From Parerythrobacter aestuarii (GTDB lineage: Bacteria > Pseudomonadota > Alphaproteobacteria > Sphingomonadales > Sphingomonadaceae), in contig NZ_JARBWD010000002.1 in assembly GCF_030140925.1 (NCBI RefSeq), positions 124,001 to 188,000 of the forward strand: a DNA stretch of 64,000 nucleotides, given 5' to 3'. Every line of letters begins with the position of its first letter. Within the stretch, counting starts at the first letter, position 1. The notes under the pieces are model-generated. The model saw only the letters and a list, made by a program, of their open reading frames with translations. It searched no databases and was not told where the DNA came from. Below, one piece after another: positions 17,614 to 25,729 of the stretch. The translations under genes and the position numbers were made by a program.

Positions 17614-18390
17614 ATGCGCGGTCTGTTCGCCCTCATCCTCTGTTGTGCAGCCATGCTCGGCGCCCCCGTCTCGGCGCAGGGTTATGTGGTGCAATACACG
17701 GTGACCGAGGAATGGGTCGAGGTTCCGCCAGCCCCGGAATCCGCAGACCGCGCTATTGCCTTTCGCCGGGCTCGCACGCCCACCTCCATCGCCGCCTATG
17801 GCCCGTTCCGCGTCCTCGACGCCAGGCGGGCCGTCCTGGTGGGAGTGACGGGCCCGGCGACTCCTTCGGAGTTCAAGGCAATGCTGCGCGATTATCCCCA
17901 AATCGCGCAGCTCGACTTCCTCGAGGCACCCGGCACCGATGATGACCGGGCCAACCTCGCCACCGGCCGGCTGATTCGCGCCGCCGGGATCGCCACCCAT
18001 GTCCCTGCCGATGGTTCGGTCCGCTCCGGCGCGGTCGAACTGTTCCTGGCCGGGGCGAAGCGCACCATCGACGACGGGGCGGAGTTCGCGGTCCACAGCT
18101 GGCTCGACGACAGCGGGCGGCAGGCCGATGACTACGCGGCCGATTCGCCCGAGCATGCCTATTACCTGCGCTATTACCGCGAGATGGGAATGAGCGCGGA
18201 AGCTGCGCGCGCCTTTTATGACATGACCAATTCCGTCCCGCACGAGACCGCGCTGTGGCTCGGCGCGCAGGACATGCGCCAATGGTTGGGCGACTCGCCG
18301 GTGGACGGCGTCGTGACATCCAAACCCAAGTCCGCCCCTGAAAGCCAGCCGCGCATCAGCTATCTTGACTTGGGGACGACAAACTTCTAG
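17614..18390 (+). CDS. Periplasmic ClpP-like (COG3904-type) protein
   Basis: A 258-residue exported protein with a signal peptide ending near APVSAQ. The core resembles predicted periplasmic proteins of the ClpP/crotonase superfamily: VGVTGPATPSEFKAML, GTDDDRANLATGRLIRAAGI, the block RSGAVELFLAGAKRTI and EFAVHSW. The Ser in RSGAVELFLAG occupies the position of the ClpP nucleophile and the His in AVHSW that of the catalytic His, so a serine hydrolase role is possible but unproven. A GTG six bases upstream (17608) is an alternative start. An intrinsic terminator follows the stop. Confidence 0.66.
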   Translation: MRGLFALILCCAAMLGAPVSAQGYVVQYTVTEEWVEVPPAPESADRAIAFRRARTPTSIAAYGPFRVLDARRAVLVGVTGPATPSEFKAMLRDYPQIAQLDFLEAPGTDDDRANLATGRLIRAAGIATHVPADGSVRSGAVELFLAGAKRTIDDGAEFAVHSWLDDSGRQADDYAADSPEHAYYLRYYREMGMSAEAARAFYDMTNSVPHETALWLGAQDMRQWLGDSPVDGVVTSKPKSAPESQPRISYLDLGTTNF

Positions 18391-18408
18391 TCGCGCGCTC
18401 GATATGGC

Positions 18409-18435
18409 GGTCGCCTGTGACGGGCGGCCCTTTTT
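18409..18435 (+). terminator. Intrinsic terminator after the ClpP-like gene
   Basis: A 7-bp stem with one G-T pair (18409-18415 with 18423-18429) is followed by C and five T residues. It separates the secreted-protein gene from rpmH. Confidence 0.65.
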
Positions 18436-18479
18436 ATTCGCGCATTGGGCGCACACACTTTTAGACCAAGGACGATCCG

Positions 18480-18614
18480 ATGAAGCGGACTTTCCAGCCC
18501 TCGAACCTGGTGCGCAAGCGTCGCCACGGTTTCTTCGCCCGCAAAGCTACCGTCGGTGGCCGCAAGGTCTTGCGCGCCCGCCGTGCGCGTGGCCGCAAGA
18601 AACTTTCTGCGTAA
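18480..18614 (+). CDS. rpmH: 50S ribosomal protein L34
   Basis: A 44-residue basic ribosomal protein, [20 protein letters not shown], followed by [20 protein letters not shown] and KKLSA. The sequence is unmistakable. It is the first gene of the classical rpmH - rnpA - yidD - yidC cluster. Here the usual short rpmH-rnpA gap is filled by a 268-bp structured repeat that begins at the base after the stop codon. AAGGAC lies just upstream of the ATG. Confidence 0.98.
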   Translation: MKRTFQPSNLVRKRRHGFFARKATVGGRKVLRARRARGRKKLSA

Positions 18615-18882
18615 TTTGTTTTAGCCTCAAGCGCCGGCGCTCGCGTCCGCTCGCTTAGGCTATCCTCCGCGCAAAGCGCTCCGGGCGGGCAGTCGCCCTC
18701 TGTGGGCTCCCTGATCGGGAGCCCATTTGCATTCCTGCCCGCCATCCCTGCTACAAGGCTTGGTCGCGGAGCACGGTCGGCGACCAGCCGACCGCAAGGC
18801 CGACTGGCCGCCCGCAGCGATTGGGCCGCCAGGCCCCTTGAGCGAGGAAATCGCGCGCCCGGACGGGCGTGCGGAAAACAAA
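18615..18882. repeat. Copy A of a ~265-bp structured intergenic element with terminal inverted repeats
   Basis: This element starts immediately after the rpmH stop. Its ends TTTGTTTT (18615-18622) and AAAACAAA (18875-18882) are perfect 8-bp inverted repeats. A second copy lies at 32552-32814. The first 55 bases and the last 115 or so are nearly identical between copies; the middle varies. Hairpins occur at 18669-18679, 18683-18698, 18703-18725 (9-bp stem, followed by TTT), 18774-18794, 18823-18836 and 18854-18871. Most have matching hairpins in copy B with different bases but intact pairing. It separates rpmH from rnpA within their cluster. It could be a structured RNA or a miniature mobile element; both strands are possible. 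Confidence 0.85.
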
Positions 18883-18918
18883 AAGACTCTCTCTCCGCTT
18901 GGCGCTAAGCCCCCTACC

Positions 18919-19305
18919 GTGACCGATAAACCCGCCGTCATCCGCAAACGGGCCGATTTCCTCGCCGCGAATCGCGGGCTGCGCGTTGCGCGCCCCGGCT
19001 TCGTGCTGCTCGCCCACCCCAATGGCGGCAAGGGCATGCGTTATGGCATCACCGTGACCAAGAAGATCGGCAACGCCGTGGCCCGCAACCGCATGAAGCG
19101 GCGCTTTCGCGAATTGCTTTGGGAAGCGCTGCCGCTTGCCGGCCTTCCCGACCATGACCATATCCTGATCGGCCGCGAAGGCGGGATCGAGCGCGATTTT
19201 GCGCTGCTGCGGGAAGAACTCGCAATTGCCCTGCAGCGCGCGGCCGAAGGCAAGGGCGATCCGCGCCGCAGGCCCAGTCGCGGCCCGAAGGGAGCAGGGC
19301 GTTGA
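18919..19305 (+). CDS. rnpA: Ribonuclease P protein component
   Basis: A 128-residue basic protein that assists the RNase P RNA in maturing tRNA 5' ends. The RNase P protein signature is clear: [20 protein letters not shown], then [20 protein letters not shown] and FRELLWE. The start is the GTG at 18919 ([14 protein letters not shown]); the frame is open further upstream only through the repeat element, which is not coding. The C-terminus is short and basic ([13 protein letters not shown]). Its stop overlaps the TTG start of yidD. Confidence 0.95.
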   Translation: MTDKPAVIRKRADFLAANRGLRVARPGFVLLAHPNGGKGMRYGITVTKKIGNAVARNRMKRRFRELLWEALPLAGLPDHDHILIGREGGIERDFALLREELAIALQRAAEGKGDPRRRPSRGPKGAGR

Positions 19306-19511
19306 AGACTATCCTCATCTGGATCGCCCGCGGCTGGCAGCTCGGCCCTTCGCGCGTGTTGCCGCCGACCTGCCGCTACCAGCCCAGCTGCTCGCAATAT
19401 GCCATCGAAGCAGTGGGCAAATACGGGGCAATCAAGGGTGGATGGATGGCGCTGAAACGTATAGGGCGCTGCCATCCTTGGGGCGGGCATGGCTTTGATC
19501 CTGTGCCGTAG
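19302..19511 (+). CDS. yidD: Membrane protein insertion efficiency factor YidD
   Basis: A 69-residue small membrane-associated protein that aids YidC-dependent insertion. The family core is intact: [20 protein letters not shown], then [20 protein letters not shown] and [10 protein letters not shown], including the three conserved cysteines. The start is TTG at 19302, overlapping the rnpA stop by four bases, so translation is probably coupled. The N-terminal [10 protein letters not shown] is amphipathic, as expected. Confidence 0.95.
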   Translation: MKTILIWIARGWQLGPSRVLPPTCRYQPSCSQYAIEAVGKYGAIKGGWMALKRIGRCHPWGGHGFDPVP

Positions 19512-19523
19512 TACCTATATAAT
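19495..19523 (+). promoter_or_regulatory. Likely promoter of yidC
   Basis: TTGATC at 19495-19500 is separated by 17 bases from a perfect TATAAT at 19518-19523. It overlaps the end of yidD and would start transcription about 27 bases before the yidC start codon. A consensus -10 is rare in this GC-rich window. Confidence 0.5.
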
Positions 19524-19556
19524 ACACCTGACTGACGAAATTCGGGATCTTCTACC

Positions 19557-21317
19557 TTGGAAAACCAGCGCAATCTGATCCTCGCCGTGGTGCTGTGCGG
19601 CCTGCTGATCATCGGTTACGACTTCGCCATGAACCGCTTCTACCCGCAGCCGGAAGAACCGGTCGCAGCGGCTACGGCGGATCCGGTAGCAACCGCCGGC
19701 GGGACCACGGCCGAGCCTGCGAAGCATACCCGCACCGGCGGGCTGGTTGATCCGGCCGAACTGGCGCAGGAGAAGGCCGATCTCAAGGTTGCGCTCAAGT
19801 CGCCTGACCGGGTGAAGATCGATTCCCCGCGCGTGTCGGGCTCGATCAACCTCGTCGGCGCGCAGGTCGATGACCTCGTGCTCAAGGATTACCGCGAAAC
19901 GGTCGACAAGGATTCGGGCCCTGTCCGGCTGTTCTCGCCCGCCGGCACCCCGGCGCAGCATTTCGCCGAATTCGGCTTTATCGCCAACGGCCAGCGCCTG
20001 CCCGCCAACGCCAAGTGGACCGCCGATGGCGAGGTGCTGAGCCCGGGCCAGCCGGTGACGCTGAGCTATGCCGGCGCCGGTGGCATCACCTATACCGTGA
20101 AGCTGTCGATCGACGACCAGTACATGATCACCGCCGAACAGAGCGCCACCAATGCCGGCACGGGTGCCGCCGTGGTCCAGCCCTATTCGCTGATCAACCG
20201 GACCAGCCGCACCGCCAGTCTCGACCAGTGGATCGCGCATTCTGGGCCGATGGGCGTCTTCGGCGAAGCAGCCGATTACGACACCGATTATGAAGACGTC
20301 GCTGAAGCGGGCAAGGTGACGCCCGAGGGCAAGGCGGCCTGGACCGGTTTCACCGACATCTACTGGCTGAGCGCGCTGGTGCCGCAGAAGGATGTCGCCA
20401 CCAGCACCGATTTCCGCTCGCTCGGCAACGAGCTGTTCCGGGCTGACATGATCTACGATCCGGTCACGCTCGGCACCGACCAGTCGGAAACCCGCACCAC
20501 GCAGCTTTTCGCCGGTGCCAAGGAGAGCGTCGTGCTCGACCAGTACGAGGAAGCAGGGATCGAGAAGTTCGGCCTGTCGATCGACTGGGGCTGGTTTCGC
20601 TGGTTCGAAAAGCCGATGCTGTGGCTGCTGCGCGAGCTGTTCAACCTTGTCGGCAATTTCGGTGTCGCCATCATCTGCCTCACCATCATCATCCGCGGGC
20701 TGATGTTCCCGATCGCGCAGAAACAGTTCGCCAGCATGGCCCAGATGAAGGCCGTGCAGCCGAAAATGAAAGCGATCCAGGAGAAGTACAAGGACGACAA
20801 GCAGACCCAGCAGCAGAAAATCATGGAGCTGTACAAGGAGGAGAAGGTCAACCCGCTGGCCGGCTGCCTGCCCTTGCTGATCCAGATCCCGATCTTCTTC
20901 GCGCTCTACAAGGTGCTCGTGCTGGCGATCGAGATGCGCCACCAGCCTTTCTACGGCTGGCTCAAGGACCTCTCCGCGCCCGACCCGGCGCATATCTTCA
21001 ACCTGTTCGGCCTGCTGCCGTTCGACGTGCCGACGATGATCGCCATCGGTCCGCTGGCGGTTGGTCTCGGCATCACCATGTGGCTGACCTTCAAGCTCAA
21101 TCCCAGCGCGATGGACCCGGTCCAGCAGCAGATCTTCAACATCATGCCGTGGGTGCTGATGTTCATCATGGCGCCGTTTGCGGCCGGCCTGCTGCTTTAC
21201 TGGAACACTTCGAACATCCTCACCCTGGCGCAGCAGAAATATCTCTATTCCAAGCACCCGCAATTGCGCGCGGCGGCGGAAGCGGAGAAGGCCGAGAAGG
21301 CCAAGGCGCAAGGGTAG
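19557..21317 (+). CDS. yidC: Membrane protein insertase YidC
   Basis: A 586-residue insertase that places proteins into the inner membrane, alone or with SecYEG. The start is TTG (ENQRNLILAVVLCGLLIIG forms the first transmembrane helix). A large periplasmic domain spans about residues 60-340. The conserved C-terminal insertase core of five helices begins near EKPMLWLLRELFNLVGNFG, contains the hydrophilic-groove loop region MAQMKAVQPKMKAIQEKY, and ends in the last helix WNTSNILTLAQQKYLYSKHP. Length and architecture fit Gram-negative YidC. Confidence 0.96.
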   Translation: MENQRNLILAVVLCGLLIIGYDFAMNRFYPQPEEPVAAATADPVATAGGTTAEPAKHTRTGGLVDPAELAQEKADLKVALKSPDRVKIDSPRVSGSINLVGAQVDDLVLKDYRETVDKDSGPVRLFSPAGTPAQHFAEFGFIANGQRLPANAKWTADGEVLSPGQPVTLSYAGAGGITYTVKLSIDDQYMITAEQSATNAGTGAAVVQPYSLINRTSRTASLDQWIAHSGPMGVFGEAADYDTDYEDVAEAGKVTPEGKAAWTGFTDIYWLSALVPQKDVATSTDFRSLGNELFRADMIYDPVTLGTDQSETRTTQLFAGAKESVVLDQYEEAGIEKFGLSIDWGWFRWFEKPMLWLLRELFNLVGNFGVAIICLTIIIRGLMFPIAQKQFASMAQMKAVQPKMKAIQEKYKDDKQTQQQKIMELYKEEKVNPLAGCLPLLIQIPIFFALYKVLVLAIEMRHQPFYGWLKDLSAPDPAHIFNLFGLLPFDVPTMIAIGPLAVGLGITMWLTFKLNPSAMDPVQQQIFNIMPWVLMFIMAPFAAGLLLYWNTSNILTLAQQKYLYSKHPQLRAAAEAEKAEKAKAQG

Positions 21318-21324
21318 CCAGCCA

Positions 21325-21969
21325 GTGATCGGGACGCCCGAAACGCAGGAAGAGAAAGACGCGGCGCGGCTGTTTTCAGGCCGCGTCGAGTTCTTGCTGT
21401 CTGCCCCCCAGCTCAAGTTCCTGCCTGAACCGACAGTGCCGGAGATCGCCTTTTGCGGACGCAGCAATGTCGGCAAGAGCTCGCTGCTGAATGCCCTGAC
21501 CGGGCGTAAGGCGATCGCCCGTGCGTCGGTAACGCCGGGGCGCACGCAGGAACTCAATTTCTTCGAAGTCGGCGACCCCACCCGGTTCCGGCTGGTCGAC
21601 ATGCCGGGCTACGGCTTTGCCAAGGCCCCGGTCAAAGTGGTCGAGAAGTGGAAGCAGTTGGTGCGGACCTATCTCAAGGGCCGCCAGGTGCTGGCCCGCA
21701 CGCTGGTGCTGGTCGATAGCCGCCACGGACTGAAAGACGTCGATCGCGAGATGATGAAGATGCTCGACGAGACCGCCGTCAGCTACCGGGTCGTGCTGAC
21801 GAAGGCCGACAAGATCAAGGCCAGCGAACTGGAAGCGACCGCTACCAAAGTGGCGGAGGAAGCGCGCAAGCATCCCGCCGCATTCCCCGAACTCCACATC
21901 ACCAGCGCCGAAAAAGGCCTGGGTATTGCCGCCCTGCGTGCCGCCGTGGTGTCAGACGCGGGCGGCTGA
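21325..21969 (+). CDS. engB: Ribosome biogenesis GTP-binding protein EngB (YsxC/YihA)
   Basis: A 214-residue GTPase needed for late assembly of the large ribosomal subunit. GTPase motifs are complete: G1 GRSNVGKSSLLNAL, G2 TPGRTQEL, G3 DMPGYG, G4 TKADK and G5 TSAEKG. The start is taken at the GTG at 21325 (IGTPETQEEKDAARLFSG), seven bases after the yidC stop; no ATG gives a complete N-terminus. It is co-transcribed with yidC. Confidence 0.93.
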   Translation: MIGTPETQEEKDAARLFSGRVEFLLSAPQLKFLPEPTVPEIAFCGRSNVGKSSLLNALTGRKAIARASVTPGRTQELNFFEVGDPTRFRLVDMPGYGFAKAPVKVVEKWKQLVRTYLKGRQVLARTLVLVDSRHGLKDVDREMMKMLDETAVSYRVVLTKADKIKASELEATATKVAEEARKHPAAFPELHITSAEKGLGIAALRAAVVSDAGG

Positions 21970-21975
21970 TTCACC

Positions 21976-22539
21976 CTAGTTAGTACCTTCGCCCCAGCCG
22001 TCGTCGTCGGAACCATAGCCGCCGTTGTCGATATCGGCTTCCATCTGTTCGAACTGGCGCTGGGTTTCGAGCGCCTGCTGCTGCATCTTGGGCATGTTCT
22101 TCAGCACCGCACCTGCATTGGCGGCCTTGACCATGTCTTCGTTGAACGCCCGCCCTTCGAGCGTCGAAGCGACGAATTCGCGGAATGCAATTTCGGTCAG
22201 CTCGAGCGTGGTTCCGGCGATGGCGTTGCTGGTCTGGGAGGCGCCGCAAGAGGATTCGGCATAGACTTGGCCTTCACCCGCTTCCTCGAACACCACCACA
22301 CAGCGGTGGCCGGCGTGCGAGCTCTGGCTTTCAAACACCAGCGTGCGCTCGTCGGTTTTGCGGGTCGCGACATCCATCGAGTAGAATGGAGCCTTGCCAT
22401 AGCGACGGTCGGCAGCACCGACCTTGGCGATCGCCTGCTGGGCAGTCATGGCATAGACCTTGTGTCCGGCACCAGGTGAGAGATAGACTGCCCCACCAAC
22501 TCCGGCGACCATTGCTGCACCGAACAAGATCTCACGCAT
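21976..22539 (-). CDS. Secreted or membrane-anchored protein of unknown function
   Basis: A 187-residue protein with a hydrophobic N-terminus (residues 4-21) that could be a signal peptide or anchor. I do not recognise a family. Visible features are two cysteines (HRCVVVFEE and ESSCGASQ), a helical segment AGAVLKNMPKMQQQALETQR rich in Gln/Met, and an acidic Gly/Asp tail (DIDNGGYGSDDDGWGEG). AGGGGC precedes the ATG. It is convergent with engB, with six bases between stop codons. Confidence 0.6.
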   Translation of the reverse strand: MREILFGAAMVAGVGGAVYLSPGAGHKVYAMTAQQAIAKVGAADRRYGKAPFYSMDVATRKTDERTLVFESQSSHAGHRCVVVFEEAGEGQVYAESSCGASQTSNAIAGTTLELTEIAFREFVASTLEGRAFNEDMVKAANAGAVLKNMPKMQQQALETQRQFEQMEADIDNGGYGSDDDGWGEGTN

Positions 22540-22644
22540 TTTACAAGCCCCTCTTTAGATATCAACGAAGGGGCGTAATGTACTAAACTCATTTATATTT
22601 AGTTGAACTCCAAAGAAGTATTCAATTGGTGTCAGCCAATATTG

Positions 22645-22688
22645 ATGAAATGCCCCTGCGCCTACGCAGGCGTAACGCGCAGGGGGCA
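22645..22688 (-). terminator. Hairpin terminator after the crystallin-like gene
   Basis: An 11-bp stem with one bulge (22651-22661 with 22677-22688) lies just past the gene ending at 22703 and is followed on the minus strand by TTTC. The remaining bases of 22540-22650 are AT-rich with no gene, and probably hold the promoter of the minus-strand gene that starts at 22539. Confidence 0.5.
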
Positions 22689-22702
22689 CCCCCACCAAGC
22701 GC

Positions 22703-23464
22703 CTAGCGCGTCCGGACGATCTTGATCGACTGGATAGTGGACGGGAAAATCCGATCGAGCCAATCGGCGAAGCCGCGCCCGCCAAACCCGATGCGTCCGG
22801 GACGGGGCGGCTTGGGTGGGATGATCTTGCCGCCGCTGCGGATGGTCATGCTGGTGCCGGTGAAATTCTTGCCGGTGTAGAGGATCGCGCTGTAGCCTTT
22901 GCTGAGCTCGAGATATTTGAACCAGCCCTTGGCATCGAACTGCGGTAGCGAAACGTCAGGATACTCGCCGCCCGGGAAGCAACGGGCGTAGCTGCGGCGA
23001 TAGAGATCGTACCAGCCTTTTTCCTTGTAGAGGCAGGCCTTGGCTTCCGAATTGATGCGCCCGGTCGCGGCGGTGAAGACGCTGACCTTGGCGAGGTCCC
23101 TCCGGCCCGCGTTGAGCTGGAAGGTGCCCTTGCGCATGACATGGTCGAGCTTGCCGTGGCCCCCGGTCCGGAAGCTGAGCACGACGAAGTGACCGGGCGC
23201 AACGGTGACATATTCGGCGTAGCGGCTCTCCATACTGTTATAGAAGGCGTGGTGGGTGTCTTCGTGGACGCCCACAGTGAAGCAGGTGCCACGGTTCATG
23301 TCCCTCTGCTCGGCGGCGAGCTTGCTTTCGAACACGCAGACCGGTGCATTAGCGGACGCGCGGTCCCTGCTCTCCGGTGCACTGGCCTGGGCCGGAGCGG
23401 CGAGAGCTGCGATACCCACCATGGCAGTAGCAAGGGTGCGAAGCGTCGTGGCGGAGTGTATCAT
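22703..23464 (-). CDS. Secreted beta/gamma-crystallin-like protein
   Basis: A 253-residue exported protein with a signal peptide ending near APAQA. The mature part carries two blocks reminiscent of beta/gamma-crystallin folds (CLYKEKGWYDLYRRSYARC, and SKGYSAILYTGKNFTGTSM followed by TIRSG), with Y/W-corner-like aromatic spacing. There are three or more cysteines. A basic-proline stretch (KIIPPKPPRPGRIGFGG) precedes a short C-terminal segment. Such proteins bind calcium or inhibit peptidases elsewhere; no function is claimed here. A hairpin terminator follows. Confidence 0.55.
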   Translation of the reverse strand: MIHSATTLRTLATAMVGIAALAAPAQASAPESRDRASANAPVCVFESKLAAEQRDMNRGTCFTVGVHEDTHHAFYNSMESRYAEYVTVAPGHFVVLSFRTGGHGKLDHVMRKGTFQLNAGRRDLAKVSVFTAATGRINSEAKACLYKEKGWYDLYRRSYARCFPGGEYPDVSLPQFDAKGWFKYLELSKGYSAILYTGKNFTGTSMTIRSGGKIIPPKPPRPGRIGFGGRGFADWLDRIFPSTIQSIKIVRTR

Positions 23465-23608
23465 GGGTCATTCCCTGTTCGTTATCTGATGTCGCCATCC
23501 TACCGATCGGCTGGCTCCCCGCACTGGGGTGGATCCCCCATCCGTTCAGCCTCGACAGCGGCAGGATGAACGCCTAGGGCTTGCCGCAAAGGCCAGGTGG
23601 AGCCCGCT

Positions 23609-24280
23609 ATGAAACTGATTATCGGCAACAAGAACTATTCGAGCTGGTCGCTGCGCGGCTGGCTGGCGGCCAAGCAATCGGGGCTGCATTTCGAAGAGAT
23701 CATGGTGCCGATGTTCGGCGAGGAATGGCAGCAGAAGAAGCTCGACGGCGAAGGCGGGCTGATGCCGTCCAGCGGCAAGGTGCCGATCCTGTGGGATGGC
23801 GAGACCGTGGTGTGGGACAGCCTCGCGATCATGGAGTACCTCGCCGACAAGGTCGGGCGCGACCGCTTCTGGCCCAAGGACGAGACCGCGCGGGGCATGG
23901 CGCGCAGCATGGTGGCGGAAATGCACAGCTCCTATGCCTCGCTGCGGCAGGAATGCCCGATGAATGTGCGCCAGCGCTTCAGCGGTGCCAAGATCAGCGA
24001 TGCCACACGGCAAGACGTGGTCCGAATCCTCGGCCTGTGGGCAGAAGCGCGGGCACGCTTTGGCGGGGGCGGACCGTTCCTGTTCGGAACCTTTGGCGCG
24101 GCCGATATCTATTATGCCCCGGTGGTGTCACGATTCCTGACCTATGGTTTCGGCGTGCCGGGCTTTGCCGAAGCCTATATGCAGGCGATGTGGGAACATG
24201 AATGGTTGCAGGCATGGGTCGCCGCAGCAGAGGACGAAGAATGGGTACTCGAACAATACGAAGGCGCAGCCACGGCCTGA
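23609..24280 (+). CDS. Glutathione S-transferase family protein
   Basis: A 223-residue cytosolic protein with an N-terminal thioredoxin-like GST domain (IGNKNYSSWSLRGWLAAKQS with a catalytic-type Ser in YSSWSLR, then GKVPILWDGETVVWDSLAI with the cis-proline and the glutathione-binding D-S) and an all-helical C-terminal domain (FGAADIYYAPVVSRF carries the N-capping box). The pattern resembles the YfcF/zeta-like SSWS group. The ATG at 23609 has AGGTGGAG upstream. Its last 40 bases overlap the start of the S1/P1 nuclease gene. Confidence 0.86.
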   Translation: MKLIIGNKNYSSWSLRGWLAAKQSGLHFEEIMVPMFGEEWQQKKLDGEGGLMPSSGKVPILWDGETVVWDSLAIMEYLADKVGRDRFWPKDETARGMARSMVAEMHSSYASLRQECPMNVRQRFSGAKISDATRQDVVRILGLWAEARARFGGGGPFLFGTFGAADIYYAPVVSRFLTYGFGVPGFAEAYMQAMWEHEWLQAWVAAAEDEEWVLEQYEGAATA

Positions 24281-25143
24281 TCGCGGCACTGCTGGCCTTT
24301 CTCGCCCTGCTCGCCCCCACGGGCGCGCAGGCATGGGGCTTTTATGCGCATGGCGTGACTGCCGAGATCGCGCTCGCCAATATCCGCCCCGAAACGCGGG
24401 CGAAGATGCACCGGCTGTTCAAGGCCGAGAGACTGCTCGGGGTGCCCGACTGCAAGTTGAAGAGCCTGGTCGACGCATCGACCTGGCCCGATTGCCTGCG
24501 CAAGGACTACTGGCGCTGGGGCTACACTTTCGCCTGGCACTATCGCACCGCGCCGATCGACGAGGCGTACAACCCGCGCAGCAATTGCAGCGGTGGCAAC
24601 TGCATCCTGGCCCAGATCGAGCGCAACCAGCGCATCCTTGCCGATGAGAGCCTGCCCGACAATGTGCGGCTCGAAGCACTCGCCTTCATGGTCCATTTCG
24701 CCGGCGACGTGCACATGCCGCTGCATTCAGGCGATCATGACGATCGCGGCGGCAACGACCGGGTGACCGCTTATGGCATCGTCCCGGGGCTCAACCTGCA
24801 CTGGATCTGGGACGGGCCGCTGGCCGAACGTGCGATTACCTCGGCCAATCCCTCGTTGGTGCGCCGTTATAGCGCGGCAGAGAAGGCCGAGCTGGCCGGT
24901 GGCACGCCGGCTGACTGGGGCCGCGAGAGCTGGGTGACCAGCCGCGATTTTGTCTATCCCGAGGCCTTCGATTGCACGGACTGCTCGGGCGAGCTGCCCG
25001 GCGAAACCGCGCTGACGCAGGAGGATATCGAGCGCGCTATCCCCATCAGCCAGCGCCGGGTGACGCAGGCGGGCCTCAGGATCGCGCGACTGCTCGACGA
25101 GGCCTTTGCGCCGGGGCCACTGGTGGTGGACGAGGCGTCCTGA
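24241..25143 (+). CDS. Secreted S1/P1-type nuclease
   Basis: A 300-residue trinuclear-zinc phosphodiesterase that degrades single-stranded nucleic acids in the periplasm or outside the cell. The signal peptide ends at AQAWGFYAHG, and the mature N-terminal Trp is itself a zinc ligand in this family. Zinc ligands are visible in WGFYAHG, the HYRTAP region, MVHFAGDVHMPLHSGDHDDRGGN (His and Asp residues within this 23-residue stretch, about 169-191), and LHWIWDG. The ATG at 24241 overlaps the GST gene by 40 bases and has AGGA six bases upstream, so it is likely translated from the same mRNA. Confidence 0.87.
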   Translation: MGTRTIRRRSHGLIAALLAFLALLAPTGAQAWGFYAHGVTAEIALANIRPETRAKMHRLFKAERLLGVPDCKLKSLVDASTWPDCLRKDYWRWGYTFAWHYRTAPIDEAYNPRSNCSGGNCILAQIERNQRILADESLPDNVRLEALAFMVHFAGDVHMPLHSGDHDDRGGNDRVTAYGIVPGLNLHWIWDGPLAERAITSANPSLVRRYSAAEKAELAGGTPADWGRESWVTSRDFVYPEAFDCTDCSGELPGETALTQEDIERAIPISQRRVTQAGLRIARLLDEAFAPGPLVVDEAS

Positions 25144-25149
25144 CGGAAT

Positions 25150-25223
25150 GAGCTCCAGCGAAGGCTGGGGCCTTCGTCCATCTGGCACCTCGCCGAGGGA
25201 GGTCCCAGCCTGCGCTCGGACTC
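25150..25223. repeat. Intergenic palindromic repeat (REP-like)
   Basis: Two imperfect inverted arms of 23 bases (25150-25172 and 25201-25223), each containing the core CCAGC-GAAGGCTGGG or its counterpart. It sits between the convergent S1/P1 nuclease and cupin genes and may double as a bidirectional terminator. Similar palindromes are frequent in sphingomonad genomes. Confidence 0.6.
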
Positions 25224-25233
25224 GCGCTAATGC

Positions 25234-25701
25234 CTACGGAATCCGATCCGTCTCATACCGCGTCCCGTCCTTGCGGGCATAGCCATCGGGGTCGAACACC
25301 ATGTCGATATCGGGGTACTCCCCGCCATCGGCGTCATAATCTCCCGCGCTGGCGACCACGAAGACGCAGTCGCTGTCGGAGCGGTTCTGCAGATGGTGGC
25401 CGTTCTCGACCCCCGCCGGCCACGCGATCACATCTCCCGGGCGGATCGCCTGCTCGCCGGCGTCATCGACCAGCACGGCCTCGCCGGAAACCATCACCAA
25501 CAGCTCGTCGATCAACCTGTGCCAGTGCCGCTGGCTCGACCACGCGCCGGGCTTCAGCACAACATGGCTGGCGCGCAGGTGGGTCATCCCGGTGGCGGGC
25601 GCGAGACGGCGATACATCCGGCCTTGCACGGGTTCGTTATAGGGCGGCGGATAGCCGGTCAGGTTGGTCTGGGGGATGGCATCGAGATCGAGCTTGGGCA
25701 T
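25234..25701 (-). CDS. Cupin-domain protein
   Basis: A 155-residue small beta-barrel protein. The cupin metal motif is visible: SSQRHWHRLIDELLVMVSGE (two His and a Glu/Asp-type ligand) and the second motif WPAGVENGHHLQN. The N-terminus begins MPKLDLDAIPQTNLTGYPPP. This arrangement resembles single-domain cupins sometimes annotated as mannose-6-phosphate isomerase-like or auxin-binding-like; catalysis cannot be inferred. It is divergent from dapE with 28 bases between start codons. Confidence 0.8.
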   Translation of the reverse strand: MPKLDLDAIPQTNLTGYPPPYNEPVQGRMYRRLAPATGMTHLRASHVVLKPGAWSSQRHWHRLIDELLVMVSGEAVLVDDAGEQAIRPGDVIAWPAGVENGHHLQNRSDSDCVFVVASAGDYDADGGEYPDIDMVFDPDGYARKDGTRYETDRIP

Positions 25702-25729
25702 CGCGCGCACTCCTGTTAGCTGGGGCATC

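Noticed and set aside
18660..18920. Open frames across the rpmH-rnpA gap (both strands), for example one sharing SLKGP-GPIAAGGQSA with a frame in copy B
   Set aside because: The shared peptide arises because the two DNA copies are alike; the frames differ at the variable middle, lack ribosome sites and run through hairpins. They are by-products of the repeat.
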